Assembly: GCA_027943335.1 (NCBI GenBank)
Contig: BSBK01001580.1
Coordinates: 831,501-895,500 of the forward strand
From: Chamaecyparis obtusa
Lineage: Eukaryota > Streptophyta > Pinopsida > Cupressales > Cupressaceae
Reading direction: 5' to 3'
Length of the DNA stretch: 64,000 bases
Shown piece after piece: positions 46,577 to 57,062 of the stretch. The notes below the pieces were generated by a model. That model saw only the letters and a list, made by a program, of their open reading frames with translations, did no database searches and had not been told where the DNA came from. The position numbers and the translations under genes were made by a program. Numbering within the stretch: position 1 is the stretch's first letter; every line of letters begins with the position of its first letter.

Positions 46577-47427
46577 TGATGCAGGAGCATCCTGGGTGTA
46601 AGAGCAATCTTGCATCACCCAAAAATATTTCTATTTTTGTATTCAATAAGGGCTATCTTGTGTAGAGCTACTATTTATGGAAACTTGCTATTTTTTAGTA
46701 AGTTGGTCTTACGATCTCGGAATGTTCTGATTTTACATGTGGAGGTTCATCTCAGTCATATCAGCCTGCCAGCAAAGTTTCATGGCTAGATCAGGTCTAG
46801 TTTTGAAGATATTGAAGATTTTCGATATTGGCAATAGGGTATAGAAACTTTGAACTCAGTTTTGAAGGCTTTACAAGCCCCAGATGAGGTTGAAAATTTG
46901 GGTGATAGGTGCTTGCACCAATCAAGCTTGTAGAGCGCTTCGTGGCATTTTTGAAATGGGGTTATAATAGTCAATCGGGTCAACTGGTGATGACTTATGG
47001 TCTCCGGAAGTCGGGCCACCTGAAATGGCAAAAAATAATTTTCCTTCAAAATTTTTGTTCGGGTTTCAAAAGTTATTTTGAGCTGACTTTGATGTAATAA
47101 ATTGAAAAATAAAATAATTATAAGTTTGGTCAGCCCTTAGGGCTAAATTTCTAGAACCTTCTCGGGCGGTGGAAAATGCCTATATAAAGAAGGCCCGTAG
47201 TGTTGTCTAGGGCAGTTCTGGGTAGTACATCTGGGTATTGATTCGAGGCTTTGTCCTACAAAATATTGTAAGGGAATGCCCATGTGGCTTTGCATATTGT
47301 AATTCTGAAAGTTTGTAATTCCACATTTGTGGAGATAATAAGAAGCCAATTTTCTGTTCTTACATATTGTTGTTGTTTCTCTATTTCTGTTATGTGTTTG
47401 TGGTATTAAGGGGAGCACCCTTCATCA
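46577..47427 (+). mobile_element. Solo LTR (851 bases), plus orientation
   Basis: Starts TGATGCAGGAGCATCC and ends CACCCTTCATCA, flanked by ATGGG at 46572-46576 and 47428-47432. TATATAAAG lies at about 47178-47186 and an AATAAG signal at about 47337, so transcription would run on the plus strand. Same family as 45149-45945 but in the opposite orientation and 54 bases longer. The ORF on the minus strand continues on both sides (SSSSPI, then VEF and a stop). Confidence 0.88.
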
Positions 47428-50262
47428 ATGGGGCTAGAAGAAGAAACCACTACATGCCTATCGACAATCATTGGCTCAGGTGATCTGTGATCTTGTGGTT
47501 CAGACAATTTTGTTATCAACTTCTCCTTCTCAATCATCTCTATCTTTAGCTCATTGTAGGATTTGATAATAGTCTCAAGCTTAATCCTCAATTCTTCTTT
47601 CTCTTGAGCATATTTTTATGCCCACTTCATATTAAAATTGGTTGTCTCCAAGATCAAATTTGAGGCTTCAATAGTCGAAGTCTCACGCACTCCATGTACT
47701 AACAAGTTACCTAAAAAATTTGAGGAGAAAGCCTCCTTCTTATCTTTATTTTCCTTCCCTCTTAAGGGACCACAGAACAAGGGCAACATGATCATCAGAA
47801 AAGGCCACACCCCTAGGAGCCTATTGTGCTTGCTCTGCAGTAGAGTAGACTGTAATCTTACTTTTCCTAACTATGTGAAAAACTATTGCATCAGCAATAT
47901 CCCACTCAGGGAGAATCAAAACTCCTGCAGTGTGAACCATAGCCCTGCCTTCTCCTAGGGTTATTTTCTCAAATTTCTTCATCATCTCCCCCTTTACCTC
48001 ATTTTCAATCTCAATTATATCCCTATCAGGGAACTCTACTTTCTTTTTCTCACAAATCTCCTTATATTGATTAATTTTCATTCTCCACAAAAATTGAAGA
48101 AAAGCCCATAGTTTTAACAAAATTATCATCTAAGATGAAAGCATCACTAGCCTATTTCAAAATTGGGTCTAGTTGCTTACCTTCAAAATCTGCCACTATA
48201 AGGTCCATTTCTATTCCTTTGGGCACCTTTGGCATTCTCTCTTTTATTTCATCACTTGAAACTAAAATGTTCCCCTCATTTCTTAAGTGCACTACTTGCT
48301 AAGCAACTCCATGTTCATCTAATTGCAATAGGGACTAGGAAGGGGAATACATTTCCTACTCTAGTTGAGGTTCTTCCTGTCTTTGCTTCTTTGGAGACGG
48401 CTCTTCTACTATTGGATCACTCATGGGTCTCTTCCCCCAGGAAGTGGATGGAAGAGACTTATCTTTTTGTTGAACTGGGAGAATGACACTATATTCCTTT
48501 CTCTCCTGAACTATATACATCCCTTTAGGGGTCGACTTTGTATATCATGGCTGAGTTAAAACTCTTCTTTCCCTATCAAGATCAGATTTGATAATTGCAG
48601 CCTTCTTCTCATTTGTTTCTTGCATAATTCACTCAAAATGTTCCATAAGGGCATCCACCTTTCTTTCCCATGGTTGAAAAACCTTCAATGGGTCATATTC
48701 TTTATTAAAAATCTGGATAAAATCTATAGTCTTTTTATAGATTACCCACTTTTCTTTCTTAATTTCTTGAGTTTCGAGATCAAACTCATTCCTGAATATA
48801 TCCTTAGGGAAATTGAACTGGTGTTCCAAAACAGCACACCTTGTTTTCTCTCTAAACATTCCAGAGATAGAACCTTCATTGTTTGCACACCTTACAACTA
48901 CAGTAGCCATTCTGTAAGGTTGCAAAACCTGATTCAAGTGCACCCATCCCTGTTTAATAATAATGCACTAGTGGGCTATCGTAATACTGGGGAACAAGGT
49001 TCCCCTTCCTTTGTTAGTTAGGGTTGTTTCCTACAAATCACCAATCTGTCTTAGAATTTTGGCATACCCTATCTTCAAAGGGACCTAGTAAGGCAATATA
49101 TAAGGTGCCTTCCTACAAACATATACTCTTAATATTATGGAAACTGGATACAAGATTATATCACCAAAATTGTAAACTATGGTGATGTCTTTACAATACT
49201 CATTTGGCCTAATTAGCCTTAAAAATTCCATGGGAATTCTTGGATTCTCAAAAAATAACAAGGATCTAAGCCTTGAAGCAAAATTCCTATAAAAAATGAG
49301 GTAACTAGCATCAGTCCTATCCCATGACAACTCTGTAGTCCACAACTGGACTAGTAATACCTCTCCATTCTTCTCCCTTACAATATTCATTGTCTTGATG
49401 AAGAATTCAACACCATTGTGTAAGAGAATATGCATTAACATAGAATACCATGCAAAAGGCCTACCTACTTTTATATTTTTTATCCCCATTAATCCATGGT
49501 GAATTAGGTCTTCAAGATAAGGGGAAAAATAAAAAATCAATGCTAAGTGGGGATGTAGGGTCTGCACCATCATGAACATGTATGGAATGGGCATGTGTGT
49601 AGCTTCATCTTCTCCTAAAATCAAAGTCAGGGACTTGTACATACCCTGTGCCTTCGTATTGAAAAGATCTAGTCTGAAAGGCTCTGAAGTGCTTGGGCTA
49701 ATCACACACATGGCACCAATTTAAAGTCTCTTAGAGGAACGGACCTCAAATAATTTCTCTGTGCCTCATAAATTTTATTGAATTCATCAAAATCAATCTT
49801 CTCTAGTCCAACAGAATGGTCATTCAGTGAAAAAACTTGTCTGATCTCCTCCTCTATGATACTTATCAAATCCCTTCCATTTATATCCTTAACACATCAA
49901 GTTACAAGATCATAACATTTAGCTATCTATGTAAGAAGATCAGCATCCATAAAAACTCTGGGCACTATGAGTCTCCCTACATCATACTACCATATATTAC
50001 TGAGGGGAGCACAAGCATTCCTTTGGGAGTATGTAGCTCTGAACAAAACCAAGCCATTGTAATCCTTCCCCACTTTCGCATCTCTCATCCATAATCCCCT
50101 GTCATACAGTCCATCATCAACATAGTCCCTAGGGTTTTTGGGAACTAACTCATTCACTCTGGATCTTCCAATATCTGAGTGTGGGAGTAACTGTAGTAAA
50201 TCTTTGAATACCCCCCTATCCTTATATTCTATTTTCCCTAAGAGCTCTCTTTTGGGTGGCAT

Positions 50263-51968
50263 TTTAACTAGGGCTTTTAGAAAAGTGTATAGATACTAGA
50301 TAAAAATCTCCCAGGTAATACAAGATAGCAATAGCAGACAAAACTTTAATCACTAAAACTTTCTCCTTTAAGAATTTGTGAAATTTCAACTTCAAAATGT
50401 CTACCGTATGCTTGAGAAAATTTGTAGTCGATGCTTGCAGAGAGAGCCAAATCTCTTGCTAAAAGAATTGAAGGAAGAATGACATTTCCAATGATCAAAT
50501 CTAACTATATAGTCATTGCCAACCCGTCACAGCTGATTCACATGAAACTCATTAAGTTCACCATTACTGAAACTAGCAACTTTAATGTTCACAGGACGTG
50601 AAACAATGTCAAAAATTTAAGTTTGAATATACACCATCGATCAAATTCCTTTTTGGCGCATCGAATAGTTGACAAAAATCCATGCAACAACTTTAACTTC
50701 CTTTCCAAGCTTAATTCTCGACCAATGAGAACATTTGATTATACCCATGTGCAAAAAAATTTACACTTTACTTTGACTTTACTCAGTCTAGACAAGTATC
50801 AACATCTTGCATTCTCGCAAGCATAAAATTTCGAGCATCTTTCAATTAAGGCAATGCGACCACTATCAATTTTCTCAAAAACTAACAAATCTTTACCACT
50901 TTTGAAAGTTACTGACCCCACTTCACAAGTGAACACCTGGAGGCATTTGAAAACTTCAGACCCACTGGCAACTAACACTGTAAAGGATACGTGTCACTTA
51001 GTCACATCCCCGCAAGTCAGAATACTGTCAGGTATGTTAGATTAAGGGAATCTGACAACTATTCATAAGCTTCCATCGGATGATCGTTAGTCATTTATGA
51101 AATTTGGCCCCACCTTTACTGTCGCCAGCCCTTTATCCAATCAAAAATGCCCATGTCACAATATCCGACAAGCGGACACACTATTTTTTCTTACTGAGTG
51201 CCAGTCCTACTAGTAGTTTCCACTCATACTTTAGCCTGACCAATGAAAAATGAACATCTCAGCATGACATGTTGACCAAGGACCCACCTCATAGTTTTCA
51301 ACCTCATTGAAGATTAGATAGCTATCGCTAAAGCACAAGGATTAACAAGCTATCAACTCATCTTTAAGGCATTGCAACAACCGTTGATGTAACCCGCTCG
51401 TTAATGATAGCATAGCTTTTGAAATCGAGCCTGCTTTCTCAGGTGTCATTCAGTCACATCCCCGCAAGTCAGAAAGTCTAACAGCCAAGGAGCTTAAGGG
51501 ATAGTGACAACCACAATATTAAAAAGATCTAACAGTCAGGGTTCAAACGGGAAAAGCCAAAGTTTCACACGAAATATTTAATAAAAAGGGACCTGCTTTA
51601 AAACCTAACCACGAAACACATCTAACTGACAACTTAAAGGGTTTTAAAATAAACACATGCATTTTTGCATCTTTAGTGAATGAAAAAGGTAACATCCAAA
51701 TATAACCAGGCCTAGGATAATTAGGGCTTTCAAGATTTTCTTTCTACTAGGTCAAATTAATGAAGGTTTTGACAATTTTTTTGAAGTATGAGGGCCAAAA
51801 ATTTTAACAGTACTAATAGTGGCTCATACTCAGGGACGTGTATCTCCTGTAGATACAACTAGAAAACTAGAACCTCCTGGAGAAGCAGACCATTACAAAA
51901 CTTTGATCAAGAAACAAATGATTATACACAAAACCCTAAACTAAAACTTCATGAGAACATAAGAAACC
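50263..51968 (-). other. Spacer between integrase and the extra ORF
   Basis: 1.7 kb without credible coding. A 32-base direct repeat (core GTCACATCCCCGCAAGTCAG) occurs at 50991-51022 and 51443-51474 with two differences. If the downstream ORF is expressed, a promoter or splice acceptor should be in or before this spacer; I could not identify one. Confidence 0.5.
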
Positions 51969-53342
51969 CTAGGAGAAATAGAGCTTTAAAAATTTCCCAT
52001 GAATTGGCAATTCCATAATATCTCCTGTTAGAGTTTTCAACATATATGAATCTACTCCCCAATTTTCTTCAACAATGTAAGGGCCCAACCAAATGGGATG
52101 AAATTTTCCATGCTTTCCCTTATCCTTCAATCTTACATTCCACATCAATATAAGGTCACCATTCACAAAAATTCTTTGAATAGTCCTTTTGTCATATAGA
52201 ACTTTACATTGGGCCTGAATATTTTCATATCTTTCATGTGCATCACTTCTTATTTCATTCAGCTGGATTAAGTCATTAATCCTTATTGTCATTTCATCTT
52301 CTAAATCATCATCATATGTTTGGATGAATTGATACATTTGTAGAAAATTATTTTGGGGTAATCTTGCATTGATTCCATAGACCAAATCAAAGGCGGCACA
52401 TCCTATTGCTTTCTTCACATTTACCCGATCAGCCCATAAGGCCTGCAACAATTTTGAGTCCCAAGCTTTCTTATTCTTGTCCAGTACCCTCTTCAGTATT
52501 TTAATCAAATTTTGGTTACTGGACTTAGCCTGGCCATTTCCTTGTGGATGATAAGGAGATGAATATGAGATATTAATAGAATTTTCTTGACAAAATTCAA
52601 CAAACTCTGCTGATCTGAAACACATTGCATTATCAACCACCATTGTTTCTGGGCAACCAAATCTAGTAAGAATATTCTGCATCATAAAATCTACCACAAC
52701 TTTACTGGTTGCCTTTCTAGATGGGATTGCTTCAACCCACTTAGTGAAGTATTCTATTGCCACCAATATATAAGAATGTCCACCGCTAGACCTATTAGGA
52801 ATCTCCCAAATAAAATCCATACCCCACTTCTGGAAAGGGGCTTGAACTGCAACAGGTCTAAGAGGTAAATTTCCACTAAATTTCAATTTTCCAACAAACC
52901 TTTGACAAGAGTCACATTTTTTTACAAACTGATGGGTATCTTTAAATAGTGTTGGTCACCAAAATCTTGACCTGGGAATTTTATGGGCTGTGGTCTTTGC
53001 CATATAATGTCCCCTAGAAACACCATTGTGCATTTCATTCAGCACGATTTTGGACCTATCTTGATCTACACATCTGAGTAAAACCCCTTCATTACTCCTC
53101 CACCATAACTCATCACTTATAATAGCATACCTCTTGGAGTGGAGCTTAATAGTTCTTTTTCTGTTGTAATCCATCTCAGGAGGTAAAATCATTTTTTGCA
53201 AGTATCCAATGATGTCTTTATACCACTCACAACAATCCATATTGCAAACAAAAGGTCTTTGTTCCTCTTCCAATATGTTTATCTGATTTGCAGCTAAATT
53301 TCTTTGGGCCATCAACTTTGCAAGGCCTAATCCTCTTACCAA
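51969..53342 (-). pseudogene. Integrase of the second Tat-like element
   Basis: One frame covers the whole integrase, with a single stop near 52950 (SRFW*PTLF, family Trp, TGG to TGA). HHCC zinc region: EMHNGVSRGHYM and KKCDSCQRF. Core: Asp in KWGMDFIWEIP, Asp in MVVDNAMCF, then NGQAKSSNQ where the family has Glu in place of Lys; the third catalytic residue is lost. The C-terminal GPY/F-like part reads WLGPYIVEENWG, and the protein ends HGKFLKLYFS at 51969. No chromodomain follows, as expected for Tat elements. Confidence 0.87.
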
Positions 53343-54547
53343 CTTTTTAATATGGATACCTATATTAAACTCTTGGATCTAGTTGATCCACCTACACCTT
53401 CTCCTTGAAACCTCTTGTTGAACCAATATGTCTTTAATTGCAATGCTTGGAACATAGGCCACCACTGCAGCTCCAACCAAGTAGCATCTAAAAGCTTTGA
53501 TAACATTAACTAGGGCATATGCTTTCTTTTCAACAATGTCATAATTTAATTCAACTGCCTGTAAGGTTTTTCTAAAAAAGGAAATATGTTGTTCAAATCC
53601 CTATGTGTTCTTCTATAATAATACTGCTACAACAGTGTGGGAGAATGCAAAAGAAAAAATTTGCAGGGGCTTACCATAATATGGTGTCTGTAAAACAGGA
53701 GCATTTGTGATAGCTTGTTTAATATTCTTGAAAGCTTCTACTGCCTATGCATCCCATTCAACCTTTGCTCCTTTCTTCAACATTCTTGATATAGGGATAC
53801 TAATTTCTACAAAATTTGTAATGGATCTCCTCAAAAAATTTACTTGTCCCAAAAAGGATTGTACTCCTTTGATATTCTTAAGTTGAGATAATTTGTCAAT
53901 AGCTTCAACCCTCTCAAGGTCAATTCTCACACCATCTTTTGAAACAATGTGTCCTAGAAGTTTTCCTTCCACAACACCAAAGGCACATTTCTTTGGGTTT
54001 AAAGAAACTCCATACTCTAAGGCTTTGATGAAATTTTTTCCAAGTATTGGCAATGTTATTCCTCTTTAGCTGAGAATGTTGTAAGGTCAATAAAATATGC
54101 AAAAGCTACATCTGTAGCTCTCTAGAAAGTGGCACTAGCATTTGTCAGTCCAAAGGGCATTCTTACATACACATATGTTCCCCAAGGGGTAGTAAATGTA
54201 GTCTTGAATTGTTCTGATTCCTTAACCATGACCTGATTATATCCAGAAAATTCATCTATCATGGACATCAACTCTGATCCAGTAACCTTTTGCAGCATGT
54301 TTTCCATATTGGGTAAACCATAATTATCTTTCAAGGAGTTTATATTCAAGTTCCTAAAATCAACACAAAGCCTAATATCACCATTATTTTTCCTGATAGG
54401 AACCAGGTTTGAAACCCAAGTTGAGTTCCTAATAGGCTTGATTATTCTAGCATCTATCATTTTCTTAAGCTCTGCTTGCATTTTGGGTGCCAAAGTAGGG
54501 TTAACATATCTCAATTTTTGTCTCAAAGGTTTAGTACCTTCTTTCAA
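53343..54547 (-). pseudogene. Reverse transcriptase and gypsy RNase H of the second Tat-like element
   Basis: RT motifs: KLRYVNPTLAPKMQAELKK, ICVDFRNLN-type segment (DIRLCVDFRNLNINSLKD), SMIDEFSGYNQVMV (first Asp), WGTYVYVRMPFGLTNASATF. Then a TAG near 54122 and AYFIDLTTFSAKEE at about 54095-54060. The usual tyrosine-x-Asp-Asp box is reduced to a single Asp, so polymerase activity is lost. A frameshift in an A run near 54035 moves on to LNPKKCAFGVVEGKLLGHIV, then the thumb and a degenerate gypsy RNase H (LQIFSFAFSHTVVAVLL, then VELNYDIVEKKAYALV). Stops near 53744, 53610 and 53385. Confidence 0.85.
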
Positions 54548-54649
54548 TGGGATCTCATGTTGGAAAAGGTCCTCTCTGTAAGCCTTGAGGTCTTCATAAG
54601 ACTAGGCAAAAACATGCCTAAATTTTCTAAGGAGATCTATCATATTTTT

Positions 54650-55450
54650 TCAAATTTTAGGGGATAAACATTTACCAATGTAAACCATCTTAGGCACCAT
54701 TCTTGTTCCCAAATTGATTTCCTCAAGATCATTTGTTTTATTAATGTTAGCAGAAAAAGCTTTATCTTTGTTGTCAAATGCCCTCTCAAGAGCAACTAAT
54801 CCTTTAGGGACCCTATTTGATTTTAGTTGTAGTACCTCCTTTCCAAAAATAACTTCTTTACCATTTATGGTGTCAACATAAGAACTGAAATCCATCTCTT
54901 TGTCACCAAAATGGGATTCACACTGCAAAAATCTCAGTATATCTTGGTCATCAGAAAAAGCTTGCCAATTTTCCACATTGTTAGCGATAGAAGGTCTAGA
55001 TTGAACCTCTATGTTAGATATGTCTGCAAATGTAATATCTTCTAGTCTTAGAGCTACATTGGCTAGTAAGTCATCCATTCTATTTTGACTTCTCTCTACC
55101 CTATAAATGTCAAATGCACTGAAACATTCAATTTCATCCCATACTGCATTTCTATATTGTTTTAATCTTTGATTCTTTGATGCATATTTTGATCTAACTT
55201 GGGAAACAATTAGTTCAGAATCACCCACCACTTTCAAACACTTTATGCCATGCTTTTATGCTAACCTTAATCTTATCAGCAAAGCCTCATATTCTACTAC
55301 ATTATTTGTACATGAGAACAATAAAGTGAATGAAAACTTAAAATTTTTACCATTTGGAGATATTAGCAATATTCCAGCTCCATACCCCTCCTTTGAGCTT
55401 GCTCCATCAAAGTACATGGTCCATAGACTATTGAGGTCAGTCCATTCCTC
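54650..55450 (-). pseudogene. Archaeal-type RNase H located between protease and RT
   Basis: In the same frame as the protease before it and the RT after it. The protease stop (TAG at 55451) fits CAG to TAG, so PR-RNase H-RT was one polyprotein. Catalytic acids in order: LWTMYFDGASSKEGYGAG (Asp), NNVVEYEALLIRL (Glu), LKVVGDSELIVSQV (Asp), RMDDLLANVALRLED (Asp). The pattern matches the second RNase H at 12641-13060, where it lies after the RT. A stop near 55260 (RLA*KHG) interrupts it. After the RNase H there is an acidic linker of about 130 codons (DISNIEVQSRPSIANNVEN). The location before RT is the unusual point. Confidence 0.85.
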
Positions 55451-56025
55451 CTAGTTTTTAGATACAAGGGAAAATTCAACACCTTCTTTTGTTTCCTTAT
55501 CCTGGACTTTAAAAGCATTAATGTCAGTGTCTAGGAAATAATTCATGGTGTCTTCCTCCTCCTCAATCATGTGTGGAGTTCTAGGTTTCGTAAAAACCTT
55601 AATATGTTGTCCCTCAATATTGAAGTTAGAAAATGATAAATCACATTGGATGTTGCCTCCCATAGAAGCACTCCATTTTCTAGACAATAACATCCCATAC
55701 TGAGGAGGGATATCAACTACCAAAATGCTCATGGTTAATTGTCTGTCGGGGTATGCTGCCAACCTATAAGGTAAAGCCTTAATAGTGCCAACAATTGGTA
55801 CTTCCCTTGATTCCATAGCCTGACATCTCCCATGTGGAGTATCCACTTTCAATCCTAATGACTTCATGACTTCTGTAGGCATAACAGTGTTTGATGCTCC
55901 CAAATCAATCATACAATTTTTCAACAATTTTCCATTTATTAGCAAAGTTAGGAAAAAAGGATCTACTGTCCCAGATGATGCACTAACAACATTTGTGTCC
56001 AAATAGATTTGGGGGATTTTAGAGA
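55451..56025 (-). pseudogene. Protease of the second Tat-like element
   Basis: Retropepsin-like domain: LLINGKLLKNCMIDLGASNT contains the active-site Asp, with DLGAS as in other plant Athila/Tat proteases, followed by VMPTEVMKSLGL and ending PPQYGMLLSRKWSASMGG. It would release Gag and Pol products. After the domain comes an acidic segment (IEEEEDTMNYFLDTD) leading to the RNase H. The gag frame upstream joins by a frameshift at about 56025. The domain itself has no internal stop. Confidence 0.85.
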
Positions 56026-57050
56026 TGATTCCCCATTATGATTTCCACTCTCTTCTTCAACAACAACTATTTATGTATCACTCTCATCTACCTTCTGAAT
56101 ATTTGTGGAAACCATACGATTTACCCAATTAAGAGCCTTTTCTTTATGTTACTCTATCCTCATCATTTCAAGAAAAGGAACCTTAACAATGATTTGTGAA
56201 AGTAGCCTGCTCATATCAATAGGAACATACTTTGAATCAAACACATCTTGTTTCACATTGGTAGTCTCTTTATTGTCTCCTTGTATAAATGTGTTGGGGT
56301 GCTCCTTGCTTTGGATTTTAACCTCTTTCTATAAAGAAGGAGCAACCTCCTCTGGGGATTTAGCTTTCACTTTATAAACAACATTTGGGTTAGTAAATTT
56401 GACATTTTTCTTTATTTTGACTTTGTCAATAGTATCAGCCACCTTCTGCTTGTCTTGGGATATTTTTGCATCCTTTTCTGATTTCTTAATAAAAAAACTA
56501 GCAGGCTTCCGATTTGGGTCACCTACTACCCTATTTCTCAAATTATAATTGGTTTTAGCCTGAGTAACCATATCTGTTGTTATTTGAGAAATTTCCTCAT
56601 CAAATGGTCATCTTAAAATAACTATCTCTTCATCTTTTAATACATTACACTGGACATTATCTAACTTATCATTTTCTTCATATGAAAAGATTTGTTCATG
56701 ATATGATTTATTTCTAACCTCAAAATTTGAAACATCTTGATTCTCATCTTCCTAAGTAGAGTCAACTTCATCCCAAAGATGAGAAGAGGTCATATTATAA
56801 CCTTGATCATCATAAGGCTCTTCTTCATTGCTCTCTTGTTCTTCTTCTGCAGAAACACTCTGAGTTATTACACAATAATTAGGGTCATGTGGTGATTGAC
56901 ACACAATGCACCATGGGACTTCCTCAATCATATTCACTGAATTTATTTGAAAGGGATCAGGAGTCTTGTCATTTGGTTTATCCTTTCTTTCTGGGAGTAT
57001 AGGTCTCCCATATTTCCATTGAGTATTATAAGGATAATTTTTCATCCTTG
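56026..57050 (-). pseudogene. Gag C-terminal part of the second Tat-like element
   Basis: The frame runs from the copia insertion at 57063 to about 56025. Near its start is a variant zinc knuckle, WCIVCQSPHDPNYCV (about 56900-56940), with Cys-x2-Cys-x3-His-x4-Cys spacing, one residue shorter than the standard knuckle. An acidic segment (SAEEEQESNEEEPYDDQ) and a basic, lysine-rich region (NYNLRNRVVGDPNRKP, KVKIKKNVKFTN) follow. Stops near 56752, 56600, 56329, 56140 and 56070. The capsid part of gag is not in the window. Confidence 0.75.
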
Positions 57051-57062
57051 GCAGTTTGTTAG

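Larger units (their letters stand above)
44938..50262 (-). pseudogene. Large ORF downstream of integrase, function unknown
   Basis: A long minus-strand ORF opens with ATG 50262 (MPPKRELLGKIEYKDRGVF) and ends in VVPSTS at 44938. It is interrupted by two solo LTRs (46577-47427, 45149-45945), several stops and frameshifts. Without the LTRs and one copy of each target duplication about 3,670 bases, or some 1,220 codons, remain. The N-terminal ~450 codons look globular (IPYMFMMVQTLHPHL, YSMLMHILLHNG). The middle has basic and proline-rich stretches. The C-terminal third is charged and coiled-coil-like (LEERDRLRESTVELEKQKDE). I see no polymerase, protease or zinc motif. Its place after integrase is where env-like ORFs stand in some plant elements, but no signal peptide or transmembrane segment is evident. 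It lies just upstream of the PPT, so I infer it belongs to the element. Confidence 0.65.
43785..57062 (-). mobile_element. Second Tat-like Ty3/gypsy element with extra ORF; 5' end displaced
   Basis: Reading the minus strand from 57062: gag, protease, archaeal-type RNase H, RT, gypsy RNase H, integrase (stop at 51969), a 1.7 kb spacer, a large extra ORF (50262-44938), a PPT and the 3' LTR (44893-43785). The 5' LTR, PBS and gag start lie beyond the copia insertion that begins at 57063. Two features are unusual: the extra RNase H lies before RT instead of after it, and a gene-sized ORF stands downstream of integrase. Two solo LTRs interrupt that ORF. Pol has few frameshifts but several stops, a broken RT box and a substituted integrase Glu. 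Confidence 0.85.

Noticed and set aside
45149..47427. Inverted repeats of about 800 bases suggested a DNA transposon or foldback element
   Set aside because: Each arm has its own different five-base duplication (GGATG, ATGGG), LTR-like ends and TATA/polyA-like signals, and the ORF continues between and around them. Two solo LTRs explain it better.
44938..50262. Extra ORF as a resident host gene invaded by retroelements
   Set aside because: It ends next to the PPT of the gypsy element, follows integrase on the same strand and lies between pol and the LTR. Membership in the element is simpler, though a captured host transcript is not excluded.
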